Source: JAIBCC01 sp963763855 (GTDB taxonomy: Bacteria > Acidobacteriota > Blastocatellia > Pyrinomonadales > Pyrinomonadaceae). From it: a stretch of DNA of 64,000 nt. Below the pieces are notes generated by a model, which did no database searches, was not told where the DNA came from, and saw only the letters and a list, made by a program, of their open reading frames with translations. The translations under genes and the position numbers were made by a program. The stretch is from the NCBI GenBank assembly GCA_963763855.1, contig CAVXPU010000005.1:124001-188000 (forward strand). The letters are read 5' to 3'. The first letter of the stretch is position 1. Every line of letters begins with the position of its first letter. Positions 1-8,810 of this stretch are shown piece after piece.

Positions 1-1
1 T

Positions 2-853
2 TCAGCTCAGCAGCCGGAATCAAAATCTGCGAACCCTGCGGATGTTTCCTCTGTGGATTCGATTATGAATGCGGTTTACGATGTGATTTCAGGCGATGCG
101 GGTCAGCCGCGTGACTGGGATAGATTTCGTTCGCTTTTTCATAAGGATGCCCGTCTGATTCCAACCGGGAAAAATCCGCAAACAGGTGTTTTTGGTGCGA
201 CGGTTTTATCGCCAGATGACTATGTAAAACGAGCCGAACCCAATTTCGCCAAAAATGGTTTTTATGAAAAAGAAATTGCCCGAAAGTCGGATACTTACGG
301 GAATATCGTTCACGCTTTTTCTACCTATGAAGCACGGCGGAAAAAGGATGACGAAAAACCTTTCTTACGTGGAATCAATAGTTTTCAGCTCTTTTTTGAC
401 GGCACACGCTGGTGGGTGATGACGATTTATTGGCAAGCCGAAACTCCTGATAATCCGGTTCGTCCGAAGTACGAACGCAGTCAGTTGGAATATTTAGCGT
501 CAGAAACGCTGAAAGGTTATCCTTTTTCCGAATCTGTTCGCGTTGGAAATCTGATTCTGCTTTCCGGTCAAATCGGAACTGATTCAGATGGAAAACTCGT
601 TACGGGCGGAATCACTGCCGAGACGAAACAGATTTTCGAGAATATGAAGAGTGCTCTGGGAAGGCAGAGTTCGTCGCTCGACGACGTGGTAAAATGTACC
701 GTAATGATCGCGGATATGAAGGAATGGGCGGAGATGAATAAGGTTTATGTAACGTATTTTACGAAGAATCTTCCTGCCCGCAGTTCACTGGGAGTAAACG
801 GTTTAGCGTTGGGAGCGAGGGTTGAAATCGAGTGTCTGGCAGTCTCTAAATAA
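2..853 (+). CDS. SnoaL-like / RidA-like fusion protein (5' partial)
   Basis: The reading frame is open to the left window edge, so the start and probably a signal peptide are missing. A GTG at 53 could serve as a start, but 17 further codons upstream are open, beginning with a Q/P/S-rich stretch like the linker after a signal peptide. The first half resembles an NTF2/SnoaL-like fold (F-H-K-D-A-R-L, then R-G-I-N-S-F-Q-L with paired tryptophans). The second half is a RidA/YjgF/Rid domain: it has the S-G-Q-I-G-T-D strand, the P-A-R-S motif carrying the family's substrate-binding arginine, and the closing V-E-I-E-C-L-A strand. Rid proteins hydrolyse reactive enamine/imine intermediates or bind small ligands. 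What the SnoaL part adds is unknown. The stop codon abuts the ATG of the ferredoxin gene, implying cotranscription. Confidence 0.8.
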   Translation, partial: SAQQPESKSANPADVSSVDSIMNAVYDVISGDAGQPRDWDRFRSLFHKDARLIPTGKNPQTGVFGATVLSPDDYVKRAEPNFAKNGFYEKEIARKSDTYGNIVHAFSTYEARRKKDDEKPFLRGINSFQLFFDGTRWWVMTIYWQAETPDNPVRPKYERSQLEYLASETLKGYPFSESVRVGNLILLSGQIGTDSDGKLVTGGITAETKQIFENMKSALGRQSSSLDDVVKCTVMIADMKEWAEMNKVYVTYFTKNLPARSSLGVNGLALGARVEIECLAVSK

Positions 854-1087
854 ATGGCGGAAATTGAAGACAAATTAAAGGAAAACGCGAAGGGCAAATT
901 TTACGTTGATCGGCAATGTATCGATTGCGACGTTTGCCGCGATACTTCGCCGAAACATTTCACACGCAACGATGAAAATGGTTATTCATTCGTTCAGCAT
1001 CAACCAGAAACTGCCGAAGAAATTGAACTGTGCGAAGAAGCGATGAACGCCTGTCCGGTAGAAGCGATTGGAGATGATGGGACTTGA
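854..1087 (+). CDS. Single-cluster [4Fe-4S] ferredoxin
   Basis: A 77-residue soluble ferredoxin. Cluster ligands are C22-x2-C25-x2-C28 and C67 followed by P68. An extra C60 sits where single-cluster ferredoxins often keep a remnant cysteine of the lost second cluster. The rest is acidic, as expected for a small electron carrier. The ATG follows the upstream stop with no gap, so it is probably translationally coupled to the SnoaL-RidA gene, and a strong hairpin terminator follows at 1117-1152. The redox partner cannot be inferred; the Rieske protein at 2634-2981 is nearby but on the other strand. Confidence 0.9.
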   Translation: MAEIEDKLKENAKGKFYVDRQCIDCDVCRDTSPKHFTRNDENGYSFVQHQPETAEEIELCEEAMNACPVEAIGDDGT

Positions 1088-1116
1088 TTTCCTTCAAAAA
1101 TTGAGACACAAAAAAT

Positions 1117-1152
1117 GTGATGACGGATATTAATCGTCATCACGTTTTTTTT
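1117..1152 (+). terminator. Rho-independent terminator, probably bidirectional
   Basis: A perfect 9-bp stem (GTGATGACG at 1117-1125 with CGTCATCAC at 1135-1143) encloses a 9-nt loop and is followed by G and eight T. A run of A at 1110-1115 gives a T tract on the other strand, so it can serve both the ferredoxin transcript and the convergent hydrolase gene ending at 1166. Confidence 0.9.
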
Positions 1153-1165
1153 CAAAAAAATCATT

Positions 1166-2449
1166 TTATGGCTGATTCATTGGCGGCGGAACAAAATCAG
1201 GCAAAAAGCCGATTGCCGCAGGAAATGTCGTTGCTGTTGGTCTAATTCCATTTCTTACCCAATTGTTTATTGCATTTACAGCCGTAACTAATTGTGGTCC
1301 CGTAAAATTGCAATGCCCATTTCCATTGGTATAAGTTTGATAAAGCATATTGCTTCGCCCGGCGTTTTGAACGGTTTGAAAATATTCATATTCCTGCGAA
1401 ACAGCGACGAGCGGATCAATTTGAGTGTGAATTGTCAGAATCGGATTCTTGATTTTGCCTGAATAATTTGCATTTCTTTCTAGATAATTACGCGAAGAAT
1501 TTGGCGGCGAAATATTTCGCTGACCATTCATTGCACTTAGCCAACCATCGATAGCGGCGGCTGGTAGTCCAAATGCCATTAAATAGCCTCTTTCTGCGGC
1601 AGTCAGATTATAGTTACGATCAAAATTTTGGACAATTGCTCCGCCAGCCCGACGTTCTAATTCCGAACGAGCTTCGGTCGCGAAAAACATATCGGTAAAA
1701 AGCCATCCCGGATAAAATGCAGGTGGCGGTGGCGGATTAATTCCGCGTCCGGGAGTTCCCGTAACAAGCCGTAGAAATTCAAATTTCGGAAAATTTGCCG
1801 GATTGCCCACTTCAGAAATAAGTTTTGGTTGCACTTCGGTATCGAAATCAATATCATCGCGAACATCGCCGGGCGTTCCCCAAGAAGCTGGCATTCCGAA
1901 GACCGTTTGATAAGCCAACGTCAAATCTCCGGCTGAATCCCACGATTGGGTTGCACCTGCTCCAACTCCGCAAGCACACAAAGCACCGTCATAAATTCCA
2001 CCAAAACGTTCCATGCTTTCGAAGGTTATAACTGTACCCATTGAAAAAGCCCAAATAATTGAAGCTTTTGGTTTGGCAATATTATCGCGAAAATAGACCG
2101 TTAAATCCTTCAGATCTTGCACGCCTTCCTCAACCGCCCATCCATTATCCTTATAAGCCGAACCCGCTAAAGCAAATCCTTGCCCGAGCAAAGCACCTGC
2201 CAAAGCGGCATTCGGTGCAATGTCAGCAATGCGATTATCAATTTCGCCCGGATGATCGGCTTTATCCCTATAGCCATGACCGTAAACAAGCAAAGTGCCG
2301 TTCCAATTTGCCGGAACGACGATTCGATAAGGAGTCCCATTTATATTGCCTGAAACATCAACGGGGGTGGATTGTGCCTTCACATCTGGCACGGTTACAT
2401 TCAGAAATAGTAAAAAACTAATTCCGAAAAGCATTACTAATCTTGACAT
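1166..2449 (-). CDS. Secreted alpha/beta-hydrolase
   Basis: An exported alpha/beta-hydrolase of 427 residues. I start it at the ATG at 2449-2447 rather than 45 bases upstream because a strong Shine-Dalgarno (AGGAGG) lies eight bases before it and the protein then opens with a standard signal peptide ending near V-K-A-Q. The fold is indicated by the oxyanion-loop motif G-H-G-Y, a nucleophile elbow A-F-S-M-G (the usual first Gly replaced by Ala), an acid in I-D-P-L-V and a C-terminal histidine in N-G-H-C-N-F. Substrate is unknown; a peptidase or esterase role is equally possible. It converges on the ferredoxin gene and is otherwise a single-gene unit. Confidence 0.8.
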   Translation of the reverse strand: MSRLVMLFGISFLLFLNVTVPDVKAQSTPVDVSGNINGTPYRIVVPANWNGTLLVYGHGYRDKADHPGEIDNRIADIAPNAALAGALLGQGFALAGSAYKDNGWAVEEGVQDLKDLTVYFRDNIAKPKASIIWAFSMGTVITFESMERFGGIYDGALCACGVGAGATQSWDSAGDLTLAYQTVFGMPASWGTPGDVRDDIDFDTEVQPKLISEVGNPANFPKFEFLRLVTGTPGRGINPPPPPAFYPGWLFTDMFFATEARSELERRAGGAIVQNFDRNYNLTAAERGYLMAFGLPAAAIDGWLSAMNGQRNISPPNSSRNYLERNANYSGKIKNPILTIHTQIDPLVAVSQEYEYFQTVQNAGRSNMLYQTYTNGNGHCNFTGPQLVTAVNAINNWVRNGIRPTATTFPAAIGFLPDFVPPPMNQP

Positions 2450-2633
2450 CAATCTTGTCCTCCTAAAATGACAAATAAATAGGTTTTGCGGCAAAAAGGC
2501 ATTGGACCATTTCAGATCGATTTGCTTGAAATTACACCGACAAAACAGAAAAACTTTTACTAGGTTATTTATGACTGCTGATGTTTTACTACTTATCTAA
2601 AATGAAGTCAATCGAAACGTATGTCCAAGTTTT

Positions 2634-2981
2634 TCATACTAGAATCTTAATCATCCCATCTTCAATTTTTACTTCGTAACTTTCCAGCGGACACGCTTCA
2701 TCAGTCAGGCAGCTTCCGTCAGTTAAATCAAACCTGTAGCCGTGTATATCACATTCTACGACGTTGCCGTAAACCCTTGAATCTGCAAGCGGATAGCCAC
2801 GATGCGGACAATGATTTTCGATGGCAAAATATTTACCATCGACATTAAAAAGTGCCACCTCTGCACCATCTTTCAATTGAATTGTTGCCCCACGCCCAAT
2901 GGGCAAGGAATCCGCCTTGCCAACCGTAACGAATTTGGATTCCCGCTTTGGTTTGCGTAAATTTTCATAAACTTTTGCCAT
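2634..2981 (-). CDS. Rieske [2Fe-2S] protein
   Basis: A 115-residue soluble Rieske-type ferredoxin. The two ligand boxes are C58-P-H60-R-G and C77-x2-H80-G, the canonical two-Cys/two-His set. There is no membrane anchor, so it fits the NirD-like or dioxygenase-ferredoxin group rather than the bc1 subunit. It is transcribed divergently from the CBS-domain gene at 3044, with about 60 bases between them, and no oxygenase or reductase partner lies nearby. Its redox partner is not evident. Confidence 0.88.
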   Translation of the reverse strand: MAKVYENLRKPKRESKFVTVGKADSLPIGRGATIQLKDGAEVALFNVDGKYFAIENHCPHRGYPLADSRVYGNVVECDIHGYRFDLTDGSCLTDEACPLESYEVKIEDGMIKILV

Positions 2982-3043
2982 AATTTCTAATTCAAAAATT
3001 TTCGCTTGCTTTATACCGTGAAGTCAAACAAAATAAGTTTAAT

Positions 3044-3508
3044 ATGAGCGAAAAAAGTATTTCTGAAAATGCGAGAAAACGTTGCCGGGAAATTATGACG
3101 AGCAACGTTACGACGGCAAATCGGGAAATGTCGTTGCGTGAAGTGGCGGTGCTGATGCGTGATGGCGATATGGGAAGTTTGCCGATCGTGGAAGATAAGA
3201 AACTGGTTGGGATGATTACGGATCGCGATATTGTAGTTCGTGCAATTGCTGAAGGCAAAGATGTTGCGACCAAAATAGGCAATGTGATGACGACGGAAAT
3301 TTTCTCGGTTAAACCTTCGGATTATGTTTTTGAAGCGATTCGGCTGATGGGCGATAAACAAGTTCGGCGGATTCCCGTTGTGGAAGAAACGGGTGAACTC
3401 GCCGGAATTATTTCAATGGCAGATATTGCCCTGGAGATGGAAGACGAACGCGAAATCGCCGAAACACTGGAAGAAATCTCTAGCGGCAAAGCCTTTTGGA
3501 GTAAGTGA
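3044..3508 (+). CDS. CBS-domain pair protein
   Basis: A 154-residue protein made of two CBS domains (roughly residues 15-75 and 80-140) and nothing else. Both repeats show the family core of a helix, then L-P-I-V-E or I-P-V-V-E, then G-M-I-T-D-R-D or G-I-I-S-M-A-D. Such stand-alone pairs bind adenine nucleotides or similar ligands and regulate a partner, unknown here. A second CBS-pair gene lies at 22488-22916. Confidence 0.88.
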   Translation: MSEKSISENARKRCREIMTSNVTTANREMSLREVAVLMRDGDMGSLPIVEDKKLVGMITDRDIVVRAIAEGKDVATKIGNVMTTEIFSVKPSDYVFEAIRLMGDKQVRRIPVVEETGELAGIISMADIALEMEDEREIAETLEEISSGKAFWSK

Positions 3509-3513
3509 TTACG

Positions 3514-3581
3514 CAGAAGCCTGCACGAAGTAAGGGCGTAAGTGCTTGACCGATTACACACTTACTTCGTGCGTGTTTCTT
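3514..3581. repeat. REP-like inverted repeat pair
   Basis: Two arms (GCACGAAGTAAG at 3523-3534 and its perfect complement at 3561-3572), each flanked by related GCAGAA / TTTCTTC sequence, lie between the convergent ends of the CBS and VWFA genes. Each arm with its flank closely resembles the sequence at 29203-29230, so this is a dispersed repeat family rather than a private terminator, although a transcript would fold into a long hairpin here. Confidence 0.6.
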
Positions 3582-3593
3582 CAGATAGGAATA

Positions 3594-5759
3594 TTATTCC
3601 ACCAATTCAAATTGTACCCATTTCGTAGCAATCTGGTTTTTCTTCTTCGCCAAACTATCCATCACAATCACCTGCAAAACATAATCGCCTGCGGTAAGTT
3701 CGGTTCCGAGGCTCAATGCACCCGTATAGTTTATCTTTGCTTTGTCAGTTTGTCCTTCTAGACTTAGCGGAGCGAACGGGCGTTCGAATAAAATTTTTCC
3801 ATCACGAATCACACGAATTCTGGTCTGCAATTGTTGAATGTTTTGCTTCTCCTTAGAATTATAAATCTCCAAACCATACCGCAAAATGCTGCCTCTTTTG
3901 AATCTCCTGAGAGATGTATCGGTCATCGGATCGGTCTCTCTGCGAGCGGTAGGATTATTTGAAAGATCATCCCATTGTTTTAGGGTAAAATTTTCCAAAA
4001 CCAAGCTCGAAAGCGTCAATTTCTTCTTTTTTAAATCCGGAATTTCAACAAATTGACTTGCCGAACCAACTTTTGAAGATGTTGTATCTCTAATCGCTAC
4101 ACGCATTTGGAAGGAATTTGGCTTCTTAACAGGGAAGATGAAATGATAGACGAAACCTTCTTTCAACAAATTTGCATAACCTTCTTTACTGACAGTCAGC
4201 GTGTAGTTTTTTCCAATAGTGTCAATCACAGTTCCATTATCGCCAAAACTAACAGCCAAAACATCGAAAGTAGCTTGTTTCTTTCCATCCGCTGCATCCG
4301 TAAAGCTCAAATCAGCCGCATTAACGTGCAAAAGTGAATTGCTGAATGATCCCGTTTTCGGGTTAAAACCAAATAAGGTGTTGAGTTTTAGGTTGATTTC
4401 ATTGACGGCAAAAGGAGACATTAAGGCTGTTTGGATCTTTTGAACCGCAGTTGATTGGGTTGTTTTGGTCTCGTCCTTAACTTTATCGGCAACGCCAAAA
4501 AATCCACTTCGATAACGAACGTTAACGCCCGGGCGTGTAACCTTGACGGTTAATTTATTAAATTTGCGTTTTTGAGCGTCAAAAGTATCAGTATCCGGCT
4601 GATAACCAAGCAGATAAAAGCCTTTTTGATCTTCTAATGCACGGTCAATACTTTGGTTAAAATCATTATTATTGAAAAACGCACGTCCACCTGTTTCACT
4701 TGCTAAAAACCCCAAACCTTCCTGTTTGTCCCAATTTTCAACCGATCTTGCACGGAGAGCATCTTGTTGAGCAGTCGGACCTGAAGGAAGATTATCAGCG
4801 GCAGTAATTCCCAATGTTTGAAGTCCGCGTGAATCTTGGGCATAAATTGTAACTGCCGCCCGATTCGCTAAATCCGTTAATTGTTTCATTGAATCTTTAA
4901 TTCGCTGGCAATCAATATTTTGGTTGCGGGTGGCGGCTTCAGGACAAATTGTAATTCCATCAGAGAAAAGCATAATTGATTTTCTGCCCGGTAATTCGCC
5001 CATTCCTTTCACGACGAAATTGATCGCCCCAAGAGTTCCAACTGCAAAAAGGTCGTCACGCAATTGATTAAAAGCGGCTGTCCGGTCTTTGTCTTCCTGA
5101 ATATCTTCTTCGCTAACCTCTGCTCCCGCCGTCTGTGCATTTTCCAAAGCGGTTGGCTCGATCGGTGCAAATGCTCCAACTCCGGCACGTCCTTGCGGAT
5201 TCCAACGAATCTTTTCAATTGCGGCGTAAAGTTGATTTTTGTCAGACGTAAATTGCTGCAAAGCTCCGATTCCGCCGCCAGTTCGGATAATTGCCACCAA
5301 ATCGGTCGGCTGCATTTGCTCGTCGACATATTTTTTCAATGCTCTGCGAACAAAATGCATGCTTTCAAACGAAATCCCCAAATCGTCAACAACCAATGCA
5401 ATCGTTCTACGAACCTGCTCGGGACGAATCTGCACCGGCGGAAGCGGAATTCCAACCTCGTTTTTATTCGGTGTTGAAGCGGGCGAAGCAGCAACATCCG
5501 GTTCAGTTGAAACAAACGAAAAATTCGATAAGTTTTGCTTTTCGCCATTTTCGTAAATTTCAAATTCTTCGGGTTTCAGATCAGTTACGATCTTACCTTT
5601 CTTATCCGTAACCGTAACATCTACTTGAATTAACGTTGTAGAAATTTTAACCACATCGTCGTCATTTGGGATCGGTTTCGGGGTGGGCGTTGGTGTTTGA
5701 GCAAATGCCGCAAAAGCAGATATGCCGACCAAAGAGAGAGCGAGAATAAGTTTTTTCAT
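3594..5759 (-). CDS. VWFA-related exported protein, acidobacterial type
   Basis: The start at 5759 is preferred over one 93 bases upstream because AGGAG precedes it at normal spacing and the protein then begins with a clean signal peptide (M-K-K-L-I-L-A-L). A T-P-T-P-T-P-K-P spacer follows cleavage. Then comes an Ig-like strand set (V-D-V-T-V-T-D-K-K-G) and a von Willebrand factor A domain with a degenerate metal-ion site (V-V-D-D-L-G-I-S) and the strand S-I-M-L-F-S-D-G. Proteins of about 700 residues with this layout are abundant in Acidobacteriota (the VWFA-related acidobacterial domain family); their role is unknown. The C-terminal half is beta-rich and probably extracytoplasmic. A shorter relative lies at 25772-26877. 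Confidence 0.85.
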   Translation of the reverse strand: MKKLILALSLVGISAFAAFAQTPTPTPKPIPNDDDVVKISTTLIQVDVTVTDKKGKIVTDLKPEEFEIYENGEKQNLSNFSFVSTEPDVAASPASTPNKNEVGIPLPPVQIRPEQVRRTIALVVDDLGISFESMHFVRRALKKYVDEQMQPTDLVAIIRTGGGIGALQQFTSDKNQLYAAIEKIRWNPQGRAGVGAFAPIEPTALENAQTAGAEVSEEDIQEDKDRTAAFNQLRDDLFAVGTLGAINFVVKGMGELPGRKSIMLFSDGITICPEAATRNQNIDCQRIKDSMKQLTDLANRAAVTIYAQDSRGLQTLGITAADNLPSGPTAQQDALRARSVENWDKQEGLGFLASETGGRAFFNNNDFNQSIDRALEDQKGFYLLGYQPDTDTFDAQKRKFNKLTVKVTRPGVNVRYRSGFFGVADKVKDETKTTQSTAVQKIQTALMSPFAVNEINLKLNTLFGFNPKTGSFSNSLLHVNAADLSFTDAADGKKQATFDVLAVSFGDNGTVIDTIGKNYTLTVSKEGYANLLKEGFVYHFIFPVKKPNSFQMRVAIRDTTSSKVGSASQFVEIPDLKKKKLTLSSLVLENFTLKQWDDLSNNPTARRETDPMTDTSLRRFKRGSILRYGLEIYNSKEKQNIQQLQTRIRVIRDGKILFERPFAPLSLEGQTDKAKINYTGALSLGTELTAGDYVLQVIVMDSLAKKKNQIATKWVQFELVE

Positions 5760-5893
5760 AATAACTCCTAGCAATTTATGGGATTTCAAAGTTATCATAT
5801 AACGAATTTTGTCGGAAATAAAAGTTTTCTTTTCGGAAAACCAATAATCCAAGATCTCGCATCAAAAGTTTTTAGGAAGAGGGAGTTAAAACA

Positions 5894-8306
5894 TTGATTT
5901 TTAATAGATTTCAACGAAACATTCAGTTAATTTTAGTCGCATTTATTTTGAGTTTTACAGCTTTTAGCCTGAGTTGTTCGGCATTCGAACCCCAGCAGAC
6001 TGAAGAGCAAGCTTTGCAAAGTCTTCGGCAGATGATGAAAGACGGCAAATTACCGCCTGAATCGACCGTTTTGCAAATTGAAAATCGTTTTCCAAACTCC
6101 AAAACGGCGGCACTTGCTAAAATTTTGCGTGCAAATATTCGGCTGAACAATAGCGATGCGAGCGGTGCGGCTGAGATTCTCAATTCCGACATTTTTTCCA
6201 AAAAAACAACCGTTGCAGATTATGCTTTGTGGCTTCGCGGAAAAGCACTTTCGCAGAGCGGCAGATTTGGCGAAGCACAATCGATTTTTGAAAAATTGAT
6301 AAAGGATTTCCCAAATTCGTTGCGGATTCGCGATGCAAAATTACTGTGGGCAACTGCGGCAATCAGCAATAATCAATCAGATAAAGTGGCGGATTTTCTA
6401 AAAGATTTAACCTGACAAAAACGATGCAGATGCTTTGCTTCTTGTCGCAAAAGCCTATGAATCGCAAGGAAATCAGGCCGAAGCTACAAGTTTTTATCGC
6501 AAACATATTTTTATGGTGCCGGAACGAATGCCAGCAAAAGAAGCTGAAAGCAAATTGACTGTTGTTACCGATCTCGTTACGCCGACGGTTTTAACCAATT
6601 CAAATACGATGCTCCCGCCAATACTATGCCTCCATTAAATATCCCGATCGCTTTGCTGCCAAAAAACCTCGGAAGAAGCACAAGTGCGTGCCGAATAAAC
6701 TGCTTTGAAGCGAAGAATTATACCGAAGCTAGAAGGCTTTTACAGTTTATATTCCGAACTATTCGGCTTCTGCTACGCCTGCAAATCAACTAAAAAGACT
6801 TATAGTTTTTAGTAATTTAAGAAAAATGCCGGAAGCTCAATCTGCTTTTATCTCAATTCCTGCGACCGCAAACGAAAAGCCCGAAGCTTATAATCAGCTC
6901 GCCCGCGGCTATGCAAATGCTCGTATGTGGACGCAAGCTCGCTCGCACAATTGACGAAATGCGTCGCAATTTCCCGAATAATGCTTTGACCCCAAAAGCG
7001 GTTGGTCAGCGTTGGAATGATTGCTCGTGACCAGAAAAATAAGGCTGATGAAACGTATTTCCTTCGTTCGGCTATATCGAATTATCCAAACGCGGTTGAG
7101 GTTGCACCGGCACAATTTGAACTCGCATGGCTTGAGCATGAAAACAAGAATTTCGCGGTTTCATCGCAAATGCTGACGGAACATCTCGGACGTTATGCTG
7201 ATAAAGATACTTCGAATCGCGGAAAAGCCGGATATTGGTCCGCCCGTGACAGTGAAAAAGCGGGTAAATTAAACGAAGCTTGTGCACTCTACGACGCTCT
7301 TTTTTATCGCTACAATTCCAATTGGTATGGACATTTAGCTTCGCAACGAATAGCGAATTTAAAGGCACAGGGGAATTGCAAAACGCCCGCGAGTTTTGCT
7401 AAAGATTCAATAATTGGTAAAGCGATTACAAACTTAAAAGCCGTGACGGTTGCGGCTGAAACTTCTACGCCAAAGGAAGAAGAACGTTTTGGAAAAGCCG
7501 AACAGCTTTCCACGATCGGACTTTTCGACTGGGCGATCGACGAGCTAAATTCCGCTCAGAAAACGGCTTCAAATAGTCCGAAAGTTAATCTCGCAGTTGC
7601 CAAACTTTATCGTATGCGTTCTGATAACACTTCTGCTTTGTTAGCTTTAGCGAAAAGCTACCCTGATTATTCGCAGATGTTTCCCGAAGAAATGGGACGC
7701 GAAGAATGGGACATTTTTTATCCTTTAACTCATTGGCAAGAGATCCGACTTTGGGCAATAAATCGCAATCTTGATCCCCATCAGGTAGCCGGATTTATTC
7801 GGCAGGAAACGGTTTTTGATCCTCGGGCTAAATCGAAAGCAAATGCGTATGGATTGATGCAATTGCTGATCCCTACGGCTCGCAGCGTTGCCAAAAAATA
7901 CGGCAATTCTTCCTTTATTTCAGGCGAAACTCTCTTCCAGCCAGCTCTCAATATCGAACTCGGAACCGGCTATATTCGGGATCAATATGATAAATTCGGA
8001 CGAGTTGAATTTGTTGCAATCGCCTACAATGCAGGTCCCGGCAGGGTCGGTCAATGGGTTGGAACTTTGCCAAGTGAAATGGACGAATTTGTTGAAGTGA
8101 TTCCTTTTAAAGAAACAAAAGGATACGTTCAGGGCATTATCCGAAATTCCGCACAATATCGGCGTTTATATGACGAAAACGGAAATTTTAAAGTAAATGT
8201 TGGTACAAAACCAATTCGCAATGCGATTGATACGCAAAAGCGTGAAAGAATCGCCGAAGATTTTCCAGACGTTGTAATTGATGATTCGAGAAACGGCGAC
8301 GAATAG
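5894..8306 (+). pseudogene. Soluble lytic murein transglycosylase (Slt-like), multiply frameshifted
   Basis: The gene begins at TTG 5894 after GGGAG, with a lipoprotein-like signal ending at S-L-S-C, then tetratricopeptide-like helices. The frame breaks near 6411 and changes again several times up to about 7002; peptide stretches such as Y-I-P-N-Y-S-A-S-A-T-P and R-G-Y-A-N-A-R-M-W are still readable in alternating frames. From 7002 to 8306 the frame is intact and ends in a goose-lysozyme-type SLT domain: R-Q-E-T-V-F-D-P with the catalytic Glu, A-Y-G-L-M-Q-L, and A-Y-N-A-G-P-G. Slt enzymes cleave the glycan strand of peptidoglycan to anhydro-muropeptides. At least five frame changes fall within 600 bases, so this is either a real pseudogene or a very poorly read stretch; the intact catalytic domain argues for the latter. 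Confidence 0.75.
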
Positions 8307-8324
8307 AAAGGCTTTCGCTTTAAT

Positions 8325-8353
8325 TTGACAGGGGTTAGAATTAGAATTATTCT
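8325..8353 (+). promoter_or_regulatory. Sigma70-type promoter of the Fur-family gene
   Basis: A perfect -35 TTGACA (8325-8330), a 17-base spacer and -10 TATTCT (8348-8353). Predicted transcription starts near 8360, giving a very short leader before the ATG at 8369. Confidence 0.65.
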
Positions 8354-8355
8354 AA
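8341..8355 (+). promoter_or_regulatory. PerR/Fur-type operator overlapping the -10
   Basis: The 15-mer TTAGAATTATTCTAA is a perfect 7-1-7 inverted repeat, two symmetrical changes from the PerR-box consensus TTATAATNATTATAA. It covers the -10 of the promoter, the position expected for autorepression by the adjacent Fur-family protein. Regulation itself is inference. Confidence 0.65.
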
Positions 8356-8368
8356 CCTCGAACTTGAG

Positions 8369-8773
8369 ATGATTCATATAAACGAAAATATAAGCGATCT
8401 GGGTTTAACGAAACAGCGTGAAGTTGTTTTGCAGGTAATCCGCGATGCAAGCGAGCACCCAACTGCCAATGAAGTATTTGAAGAGTCAAAAAGACTTTTG
8501 CCGACTATCAGTTTTGCAACGGTCTATAATTCTTTACGCTACCTGAAAGACGCCGGACACATCGCAGAAATTCAGTTTGGAAATGGAGCTACCCGTTTCG
8601 ATAGAAAACTTACCCGCCACGATCATGCCTTATGCGTGAAATGCGGAAAATTGGTCGATATGGAATTGGAAATTCCGGCTGAGCTAATCAAAATCGCGTC
8701 TGAATTTTCTAAATTTAAACCTGAATCAATTGAATTAACATTGCGGGGATTATGTCCGAATTGTAAAAACTGA
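8369..8773 (+). CDS. Fur-family regulator, PerR-like
   Basis: A 134-residue Fur-superfamily repressor. An N-terminal winged helix (L-T-K-Q-R through T-V-Y-N-S-L-R-Y-L) is followed by the dimerisation/metal domain, with H-D-H-A-L-C-x2-C and a closing C-P-N-C-K-N; the two CxxC pairs form the structural zinc site. These proteins sense iron, zinc or peroxide. The short length, absence of an extended His-rich loop and the PerR-type box just upstream favour a PerR-like peroxide sensor over Fur or Zur, but that is inference. There is no strong ribosome-binding site and the predicted leader is about ten bases, so translation may be near-leaderless. Confidence 0.85.
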   Translation: MIHINENISDLGLTKQREVVLQVIRDASEHPTANEVFEESKRLLPTISFATVYNSLRYLKDAGHIAEIQFGNGATRFDRKLTRHDHALCVKCGKLVDMELEIPAELIKIASEFSKFKPESIELTLRGLCPNCKN

Positions 8774-8810
8774 ACGATTATTTGCCAATACGAGCGTGCA
8801 TGGAAACGGG

